64,000 nucleotides of DNA, from positions 806,001 to 870,000 of the forward strand of contig NZ_FNVA01000001.1 in assembly GCF_900108185.1 (NCBI RefSeq), in the 5' to 3' direction. The DNA is from Bryocella elongata. Lineage in GTDB: Bacteria; Acidobacteriota; Terriglobia; Terriglobales; Acidobacteriaceae. The stretch's first letter is position 1, and each line of letters starts with the position of its first letter. The notes below the pieces were generated by a model. That model searched no databases. It was not told the origin of the DNA and was given only the letters and a program-made list of their open reading frames with translations. Positions 25,401-30,992 of the stretch are shown one piece after another. The position numbers were made by a program, and so were the translations under genes.

Positions 25401-25504
25401 GCCGTTCCCTGGGTTGCGATCACGGCGGATAATGCAGCGACCCAAGCCAGCTTACCCGCGAAGAGAAAACCACGCCCTCGAACGATCTGGTCCCGAATAC
25501 TCAT
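22496..25504 (-). CDS. Secreted beta-helix protein with Ig-like repeats
   Basis: A 1002-residue exported protein. After a signal peptide (LAWVAALSAVIATQGTAQ, about residues 18-36) comes a right-handed beta-helix (about 38-430), seen as regularly spaced ITNNVIQQN, VTGNHIWYN and LQSNLIEHN turns, beginning with the DUF1565-like IHVPADQPTIQAGIDAA. Four Ig-like repeats of about 90 residues follow (about 434-815), each with a PxPAxxGQxVxLTATV-type opening and TGTVTFxDGxxxLGT core. The end carries a degenerate Ig-like part and a hydrophobic stretch (MGTAVLSLGLLIAIIGVAPM) before GCGNG. Such proteins are adhesins or carbohydrate-binding surface proteins. The gene is on the minus strand beside the tRNA-Glu; third-position GC seems lower than in neighbours, compatible with transfer. 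Confidence 0.85.
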   Translation of the reverse strand: MSIRDQIVRGRGFLFAGKLAWVAALSAVIATQGTAQTTIHVPADQPTIQAGIDAAVNGDTVLVAPGTYAENIDFKGKAITVTSGATAYAGATATIIQPSQPGPGVNLSTNEPSTAVLNGFTIQGVYGLQTSTANIAGVLISGSAPTITNNVIQQNRSCGILIVNGGSPTVTGNHIWYNRYPATTDPPSQSMCGLNSNALAGTGIGIFNGGSITLQSNLIEHNTNVNPHGPEQFYSAGVSLLNAQSIVLKNNVIQNNTPAIGEDVILGYQLHWPATTAMLVQNIIGSFYEGGDSEFGLNESQITLIATNNTFGGAAMYVPLGVNSVLENNLFYTNSPGNFTVDCIGLSYSTPISYSDVFATSGMPTTCQLANADVETDPLFLNAGADDFHTQRNSPVLAAGTVTAPYIPSEDMDHKNRTVCGTIDMGVYEVHPQPATVITSSNNPAPGGSNVTLTATVPGNCNTPTGTVTFLDGTTALGTMTLDASAKASVSTSSLTVGSHSITVTYPGDFNFDASTSAVFTQVITGYPTATTLVQVSPNPAQALQNVTFSASVTSQFGNPSGTISFYAGSTLLGSAATNAGGTASMTAGSLTPGSYNITAVYSPTTEFASSTSAMVPLVVNGAQTTTKLSSTPNPSAFGQPISLTVSVTSPQSTAAPTGTITIMDGSTVLGSGTLTPTGTYAFTTSALTVGSHSLTAIYSGSSNDNASTSNIDVQIVGAGATVTALTATPNPANQGQAVVLTATVIPQVSGVPPPGGTVVFADQFGTLGSMPLAGGTANLSLSSLALGTHNIVASYGGASGYAASNSNTVAEVIQPYDFAVAVSSTSVSIPSGDYHPLTVTLTPLGGFRDTVALNCTLFPINAECYFQPTSKSLANGPQTVTLILNTNQVYEFGRQAKLERRLDDKRPLNLRGTPDRPVIPGLLLFPLLPLRRAARRRMGTAVLSLGLLIAIIGVAPMVFLQGCGNGKIPGSTPPGTYTVTVLATDTTSSLAHSVNIQLVVR

Positions 25505-25581
25505 GTAACTCTAGCCCTACCGCTCTGAAATGAGGCTGAACCCTGATCCTGCGAATGACTCTACGCAACGTGCTGCGCGGG

Positions 25582-26940
25582 TTATCGGCCGTCAGAAATG
25601 ATGCTGAGTTGGACTCCCGCCACCTTGGAATCGTTATCCAGGTGGACCTCACGACTCTTACTCAGCACGTTCTTGAGTACCTCCTGGTCACGATAGGGTA
25701 CCGATGTGATGTCCTTCCAGGCGTAGAGCCTGTAGTCCCCCGGAGGCAGAGGTCCGAAGGAGAACTCTCCAGCTTGCCCGACCTGAGCGACCAGTGTAGT
25801 CGAGTCTCGGAGCGACTCCAGCAAGACCGCCGTCTTTTGCGGAACGACTTCATCCGCAGAAATCCTGCCTGAAACCGAGGCACGCGTGTCGGCTAATGGA
25901 ACGGTCACATTGGGATCGTTCATCTCGGCAGTGAGGCGAAGGATATCTCCTTCCACCGGCTTACCGCCGATCTCCATCCGCGCCACATACATATCCTTCC
26001 CCCGAACCCCGAGAGCGTAGCTTCCATCGGCAAGGTCTGGGAAAACGAAATGGCCCCTTTCGTCGATCGGCATCTCCAGATGCCATCCAGACCGGGAGCC
26101 AAGTCCCGCCAGGGTGACTGTCTTAGGTAGCGAATGCTCTAAATCTAAGCCGTCCGCAGACGGCTGAAGGACGCTCCCTGTTAGCCGGTGACGCCCGATG
26201 AGAGCCAAAGTGATGGTGTTCGCCCGCCCAGAAACAACCGTGGCGGTGCCATATTCATGATGGACACGCCCGCCGTCTGCCCAATCCGCGCCAAGACTGA
26301 TCTCCCCTGAAGGCACCCCCGCAATGGTGAAATTACCTGTTGCGGGATCGTACTCCACCTTCCCGGAAGTCGGCAGATCGAAGGGGCCAACATGGGCTCT
26401 CAGCAAGAACGATGGATGCTGCGGTCTTAGTGACAGAACTCCCTTTACCGAGTTGGGAACCTCTGGTCTCACCACTACGTCGGCGATACCGACTGCCCCA
26501 TGGCTAAGCGAGACAGCGGTCGATTCAAGGAATTGCGTAGTTCCGGGAGAGAACGTTCGCGGATAGATCTTGGCAATCGCCTCTATAGCTTTGTCTGGCT
26601 CTGATGTGGACGGTGGCGCCGGGACTGCCGAGACGATGTATTGCCCTGGTCGTAGAGAACCGCACTCGTACCTGCCCTCGACCGTGCTCGTGGTCGAACA
26701 CATCGCGAACAGATCGAGCTTCCCGTTCACCACCGCCCGTCCGTAGACCACGACGGCTGCTACCAGGGGATGCCCCTCGGCATCCGCGATCCTTCCCTGA
26801 ATGGATGCCGATCTGTCCCGCGCTAGATCCAAGGCGCTGGTCTGTGCCGTAGCAGCACCGCAAAGGGTGATGAGCGATAGCACGGCAAATGCCACTAGGT
26901 TCCATTTGGAGTGCTTGCCGATAGAACTTCGAACGACCAT
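25582..26940 (-). CDS. Secreted protein with carboxypeptidase-regulatory-like domains
   Basis: About 452 residues from ATG 26940 (MVVRSSIGKHSKW), which gives a clean signal peptide (LVAFAVLSLITLCGAATAQ); the frame continues to 27003. The mature part starts with a CarboxypepD_reg-like beta-sandwich (ASIQGRIADAEGHPLVAAVVVYGRA ... GRYECGSLRPGQYIVSA), and further similar modules end near FSFGPLPPGDYRLYAWKD. No peptidase motif is present; this domain type usually decorates secreted or TonB-linked proteins. The gene sits between the beta-helix protein and a sialidase-like fragment, all on the minus strand. Role unknown, possibly surface adhesion. Confidence 0.78.
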   Translation of the reverse strand: MVVRSSIGKHSKWNLVAFAVLSLITLCGAATAQTSALDLARDRSASIQGRIADAEGHPLVAAVVVYGRAVVNGKLDLFAMCSTTSTVEGRYECGSLRPGQYIVSAVPAPPSTSEPDKAIEAIAKIYPRTFSPGTTQFLESTAVSLSHGAVGIADVVVRPEVPNSVKGVLSLRPQHPSFLLRAHVGPFDLPTSGKVEYDPATGNFTIAGVPSGEISLGADWADGGRVHHEYGTATVVSGRANTITLALIGRHRLTGSVLQPSADGLDLEHSLPKTVTLAGLGSRSGWHLEMPIDERGHFVFPDLADGSYALGVRGKDMYVARMEIGGKPVEGDILRLTAEMNDPNVTVPLADTRASVSGRISADEVVPQKTAVLLESLRDSTTLVAQVGQAGEFSFGPLPPGDYRLYAWKDITSVPYRDQEVLKNVLSKSREVHLDNDSKVAGVQLSIISDGR

Positions 26941-27016
26941 ACAAAAGGCCCCCACAATCGCTTGAGAACATAAAAGGGGCATGTCCGCGTTCACCGAGGA
27001 CATGCCCCAAAGGGAA

Positions 27017-27500
27017 TCAGAACGTCGTCGTAGCCTGGTACAGGTAGTAGTTACTATCGTTCGAGCTATAAAACGCAGTGATGTAAGGAGTAAATGAGCT
27101 GACTCCCTGGACCAGGACCGGACGGCTGGTCATCTGAATCCCGGTGTTTGTGCTGGCGGTGTAGTTGACCCCGTCTGTGGAGTACTTCCAGAGGAAGTTG
27201 TGTCCACTGTCGTTGCTCCGGAAGCCAACGTACATGGTCGGCGGGACGTTCCCGTTCTGCGTCGTGACGAGCAACGACGGTTCCGTGGAGGTAGTGTCCT
27301 CGTTGTTGTTTGTGATGTTCGTGTTTTCCTGGATCGTCTGTCCGTTGTCCGTGGACGTGAACATCCTCAGGGCGTGTGTATTGTCGTACTCCTCGTAGCC
27401 GATGTAAAGCGTACCGTTCCAGTAGGCCAGGGATGGGTTGAAGTTCATCGCGCGGCTGCCGGGGAAGTTCGTGCAGGTGGTCGCTCCGTTAGCTGCGGTG
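27017..27500 (-). pseudogene. C-terminal fragment of sialidase/BNR-like protein
   Basis: Reading on the minus strand from about 27500, the frame is Asn/Thr-rich and gives FNPSLAYWNGTLYIGYEEY, DNGQTIQENTNITNN, SEPSLL-type (TEPSLLVTTQNG) and a repeat HNFLWKYSTDGVNYT, matching the blades of BNR/Asp-box propellers. Upstream of about 27500 the same frame becomes Arg/Ser-rich nonsense lying over another gene, so the N-terminal blades are missing. A short product could be made from ATG 27448 (143 residues) but lacks a signal peptide. It looks like the tail of a gene truncated by recombination. Confidence 0.65.
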
Positions 27501-27812
27501 CACGAGTTCATCGGACGTCTCCATCGAAACGACCGGGTGCTCTTGGTTGGAGATAGTCGCCAGCATGAGGCCGTCGAAGCAGGCCGTCCGTTCGCGCAGC
27601 TGCAAGAAGCCGGGATGCGGACGGCTACATTGAATGACATCGTTCGCCAGCTCGATCCAGAGTTGAAGCATGTCGTCGAACAGTTGGCACGCGGACAGGT
27701 GGGAGCCGCCGTCGAGAGTTTTGATCAGCAGGGCCGAGTACACCAGGTGAAAGGACGCGATGAGCGCGTTGCGGTCAGCCGCATTCACGTCGAAGACACA
27801 GTTACGCCCCAT
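27489..27812 (-). CDS. Hypothetical protein, possibly 3'-truncated
   Basis: A 107-residue frame with the high third-position GC of a real gene (for example GCG CTC ATC GCG TCC TTT CAC CTG GTG). Its ATG overlaps the end of the histidine kinase gene by 11 bases. It is helical, with FHLVYSALLIKTLDGG and QLFDDMLQLWIELANDV. The stop falls exactly where sequence switches to the sialidase-like fragment, so the C-terminus may have been cut by the same recombination event. I do not recognise the family. Its coupling to the kinase suggests it may once have been the third gene of the two-component operon. Confidence 0.5.
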   Translation of the reverse strand: MGRNCVFDVNAADRNALIASFHLVYSALLIKTLDGGSHLSACQLFDDMLQLWIELANDVIQCSRPHPGFLQLRERTACFDGLMLATISNQEHPVVSMETSDELVHRS

Positions 27813-29247
27813 TGCGAAGCGCACTATACAAGCGCTTCGGGCGGCGTTCGACTTGGATCTCTGGGACATAGCGTGGGAAACGTATGGAAAAGGTGCTTCC
27901 GGCGCCAGGATCGCTGATGACATCGATTCCAGCGTGATGCGCTGCAGCGATCCCTTTCGCAATGGCGAGACCGAGGCCGCGTCCGCCTTCATGTGCACGA
28001 GAGGGGTCTTCGCGGAAGAAGCGATCGAAGATTCGCTCGCGGTTAGACGGCGAAATGCCTATCCCGTTGTCCGTGACCTGCAGCACGACGGCGGAGTCTT
28101 CGATATGTGCGCGCGCAGAGATGGTTCCATTCTCGGGGGTGTATTTGACGGCATTGTCGATAAGGATGGTGACCAGTCGGCGTAGCAGTGGAAGATCTCC
28201 GCGAACGTAGGCTCCGGCGGATGAAGTCCAGCACAGATGTTGGTGCTTTAGCGCAGCGTGGCCCTGCAACTGTTCACATGCTTCTTCGACGACCTCGTTC
28301 AGATCCAAAGGCAACAGGACGACCTCCTGCTGGCTTGGGTCGGTAGAGGCGATCGCCAGCAGGTCATCGAGCATCCGTGAGGTAGCGATGGATTCATTCG
28401 CGATTGTCGTGAGCGCCGCGCGATAGTCCGTGCTGCTGCGCTCTGCACGAAGAGCCATCTGTGCAGTCGCGAGCATCACGGTCGTTGAGGTTCGCAGGTC
28501 ATGCGAGAGATCGTGCGTGAACTGCTTCAGGCGGCCGACGGCCAGGTCGACGCGCTCCAACAACTCGTTCCAGGTCTCTGCGAGGCGCTGAATTTCGTCG
28601 CCCGTATCTGGTACGGGGAGCCGGCGTTCGAGGCTTCCAATCCCGATGGTCCGCGCATCGCTGGTCATGCGATCCACCGGATGCATCGCGCGGCGGCTGA
28701 GGAGAAAGCCCGCGGCGACCGATGCGATCAGCATCAGAGGCGCAGCGATGAGAAACGAACGGATCACACGGTCCAGCACGTCGTAGTGTTCGTCCATCGA
28801 GCCAGCCAGACATAACACCACCGGCCTTCCATCGAGCTGCGCCGCGTGCTTCAGCGTGCGCATGCGGTGGCCATCCAACGTGACCTCTCCGAAGCAGGCC
28901 TGCCGGCAAATGCCCTCCGGCCATTGGATCGAAGGGTGTGGGAGCTCGTCAGGATAGATTCTTCGTCCGGAGAGATCGAAGATCTCCAGGGTGTCGTAAG
29001 GAGCAACGGTCGCGTCCATGAAGTAGCGCAGCTGATCTCTCAGGCTGATGCCGGGAACGTGCGCATAGGTGTCGTTGATGTAATGTTCAAGCCGCTGTTC
29101 GCGTCGCTGCATGGTTTCGGCACGAGACGTGAGCAATGCGCGCCGGAGGTACAGATACGTGCTAAGGCCCACCACGCTCATCCAGCTAACTGTGAGCAGC
29201 ACGTAGAGCACATTCAACTTCACGCGAATGGAGCGGAAGCGAATCAT
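27802..29247 (-). CDS. Sensor histidine kinase
   Basis: A 481-residue membrane kinase. Transmembrane helices lie at about 11-35 and 166-188, enclosing a periplasmic sensor of about 130 residues that has two cysteines in ICRQACFGE. A HAMP domain (about 186-240) links to HisKA with the phospho-acceptor His249 in SHDLRTSTT, a variant of the usual SHELRTPLT. The ATPase domain shows the N-box LIDNAVKYTPENG, G1 box DNGIGIS and G2 box GRGLGLAIAKG. It overlaps the response-regulator gene by 4 bases. It probably phosphorylates that regulator upon an envelope signal such as metal ions or phosphate, but the signal is unknown. Confidence 0.93.
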   Translation of the reverse strand: MIRFRSIRVKLNVLYVLLTVSWMSVVGLSTYLYLRRALLTSRAETMQRREQRLEHYINDTYAHVPGISLRDQLRYFMDATVAPYDTLEIFDLSGRRIYPDELPHPSIQWPEGICRQACFGEVTLDGHRMRTLKHAAQLDGRPVVLCLAGSMDEHYDVLDRVIRSFLIAAPLMLIASVAAGFLLSRRAMHPVDRMTSDARTIGIGSLERRLPVPDTGDEIQRLAETWNELLERVDLAVGRLKQFTHDLSHDLRTSTTVMLATAQMALRAERSSTDYRAALTTIANESIATSRMLDDLLAIASTDPSQQEVVLLPLDLNEVVEEACEQLQGHAALKHQHLCWTSSAGAYVRGDLPLLRRLVTILIDNAVKYTPENGTISARAHIEDSAVVLQVTDNGIGISPSNRERIFDRFFREDPSRAHEGGRGLGLAIAKGIAAAHHAGIDVISDPGAGSTFSIRFPRYVPEIQVERRPKRLYSALRNGA

Positions 29248-29924
29248 GCGTGTTCTTGCGCGGTGAGCATGTAGCCGAGTCCTCTCATCGTGCGAATCAT
29301 CGCTGTCGGATCGCCGGGAGAAAGCTTCACGCGCAGGCTGTGAATGTAGAACTCAAGACTGCCTTCGCGCACATCGGCGTCGAATCCCCAACCGGCTTCA
29401 ATGAGTTGATCGCGCGTGACAACATTGTTGACACGCCGCATCATGAGCTCGAGAAGAATGAACTCTTTCTTGGTAAGCGTGATCTCCTGGTCTCCACGAA
29501 CGAGCAATCGTCTGCTGCGCTCAAGCACGCAATGGCCGGCGCGTAGTGTGGATGGCTGGGAGATGGGACCACGTCGCGCAACAGCACGGACGCGGGCGAG
29601 CAGCACTTCAAGTTGGAACGGCTTGGTGAGATAGTCATCCGCTCCGAGATCGAGGCCGCGTACGATGTCGGCTTTTCCATCGCGGGCCGTGAGCAGCAAG
29701 ATCGGAATCGCGAAGCCTCTCGAGCGCGCTTGGCTAAGCACGGAAAAGCCATCCAGCGCCGGTAGCATGACATCCAGCACTGCTACGTCGAAGTGGTTGC
29801 TCTCGATGAGACTTAGGCCCACCGCGCCATCATGAGCCGTATGCACCTGATGCCCGTCTTCAGCGAGCCCCTGCTGAATCACGTGTCCGATGCGCTTGTC
29901 ATCCTCGATGATCAGAACATTCAT
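29244..29924 (-). CDS. OmpR-family response regulator
   Basis: A 226-residue two-component regulator. The receiver domain has the acidic pair E7/D8/D9, phospho-acceptor Asp51 (VAVLDVMLPALDGF), Thr79 and Lys101 in DYLTKPF. A winged-helix DNA-binding domain follows, with LTKKEFILLELMMRRVNNVVTRDQLIEAGW and the C-terminal RVKLSPGDPTAMIRTMRGLGYML. It closely resembles the PmrA/QseB/TctD branch. The start is the first codon after a 184-base region shared with the divergent TonB locus, where a CCTAAG-N5-CCTAAG repeat sits, a likely binding site. It is co-translated with the kinase. Confidence 0.94.
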   Translation of the reverse strand: MNVLIIEDDKRIGHVIQQGLAEDGHQVHTAHDGAVGLSLIESNHFDVAVLDVMLPALDGFSVLSQARSRGFAIPILLLTARDGKADIVRGLDLGADDYLTKPFQLEVLLARVRAVARRGPISQPSTLRAGHCVLERSRRLLVRGDQEITLTKKEFILLELMMRRVNNVVTRDQLIEAGWGFDADVREGSLEFYIHSLRVKLSPGDPTAMIRTMRGLGYMLTAQEHA

Positions 29925-29989
29925 GGTCTGTTCAAACGCTAGCCGGTCAAGGTTGCGTTCCGGTGAATTATGCCTGCGTCCTCTCGATT

Positions 29990-30006
29990 CCTAAGCTTCC
30001 CCTAAG
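29990..30006. promoter_or_regulatory. Candidate response-regulator box (CCTAAG-N5-CCTAAG)
   Basis: Two perfect hexamers, CCTAAG at 29990-29995 and at 30001-30006, are 11 bases apart start to start. On the minus strand this reads CTTAGG-N5-CTTAGG, close to the PmrA/QseB-type box (CTTAA-N5-CTTAA). It lies 66 bases from the regulator start and 103 from the divergent operon start. Confidence 0.6.
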
Positions 30007-30108
30007 CCTCGTTCGCTTGAATGGCTTCAGTTCCGCAGAGTCTGTGTGCCGCATCGCGCTGCAATGACGCAGTGATGAGGCATTCGACTGACCCGGAGAG
30101 AGAACGGG

Positions 30109-30357
30109 ATGAAAAAGATCTGCAACACTCTTGTCCTATTGGCGCTTCTGTCACCGCAGATTCCTGCGGGCGCGGCCGTGCCGCTGATCTTCTATGGCGG
30201 TCTGATTCACGCGGGCACCTACACCGAGACCGTGGGCATCAGCGACGTTGCCCCGACCCTCGCAGCCATACTCCATATCCAGGCGCCCAGTGGCAGCGTA
30301 GGCCATGTACTGCATGAGCTGATGCCAGACCAGCCTTGGGGAGCGCAGAGCAAGTAA
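30109..30357 (+). pseudogene. Alkaline phosphatase (PafA-like) internal-deletion remnant
   Basis: The 82-residue frame has a normal signal peptide (MKKICNTLVLLALLSPQIPAG) and ribosome-binding site (GGAGAG). It then jumps directly to VPLIFYGGLIHAGTYTE and VGISDVAPTLAAILHIQ with APSGSVG, which is the C-terminal end of secreted PafA-type alkaline phosphatases (500-600 residues). The catalytic core with the metal-binding Asp/His residues and the nucleophile is missing. It looks like an in-frame internal deletion of an ancestral phosphatase gene that still keeps start and stop. It may be translated but cannot be an active enzyme. It is the first gene of the operon with the TonB receptor. Confidence 0.7.
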
Positions 30358-30393
30358 CCGTTATCCCAATACCTCCAAAGGAGAACCGCTCCA

Positions 30394-30906
30394 ATGAACT
30401 CTCAGCGTTTTCGTTTCCTCTGCCCTGCAATCGTGCTTTTCTCTGCTGCGGCATTCCTACCTTCGTCGGCACAGCAGCCGCAAACACTCCCCTCCAACTA
30501 CATCCGCGTCTCGGCGCCGTATGCGGAGAAGATCGTCGTTGCCGCGATGAAGAGGCACAGCAGCCAGATCCAAAAGATTGGTTTGCATGCGGTGCCTCCA
30601 CAGGCCAGCGACAACGTGATCATCGCTTCGAATCTGCCGGAGAAGATCGGCAAGAAAAACTCCGCTTCTGATATGGAGATTCTTGCCGCGGGCAAGCCTC
30701 ATCTGCTGCGTGATGAGAAGGGTAAGTTCTTCGACCTCGCGATACCCGTCCACGACAAGGCCGGCCGCGACATCGGCGGCGGTTTGCTTGTGATGGAAGT
30801 GCCCTACGCGGATGCTGCCAGCGAAAGCGAGGCCATGCATATCGGTCTTGCGATCCGCGATGAGTTGCAGCGCCAGATCCCCAGCAAAGAGTCGTTGTAC
30901 CGATAG
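30394..30906 (+). CDS. Small secreted protein of TonB locus
   Basis: A 170-residue exported protein; AAGGAG stands 12 bases before the ATG. The signal peptide is FLCPAIVLFSAAAFLPSSAQ. The mature protein has an alternating helix/strand pattern ending in IGGGLLVMEVPYADAASESEAMHIGLAIRDELQRQIP, which resembles periplasmic sensor (PAS/Cache-like) folds, where a strand pair follows GKFFDLAIPVHDKAGRDIGG. I cannot name a family. It lies between the phosphatase remnant and the receptor in the same orientation and may bind the same substrate. Confidence 0.75.
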   Translation: MNSQRFRFLCPAIVLFSAAAFLPSSAQQPQTLPSNYIRVSAPYAEKIVVAAMKRHSSQIQKIGLHAVPPQASDNVIIASNLPEKIGKKNSASDMEILAAGKPHLLRDEKGKFFDLAIPVHDKAGRDIGGGLLVMEVPYADAASESEAMHIGLAIRDELQRQIPSKESLYR

Positions 30907-30992
30907 CCGGAGCCGTTGCGTCGGGGCGGCATGCGCAGAATGCGGGCGCTTCGACCAGAGACGGAGCCGAACAGTTCTTTCAGGAGTGTGAC

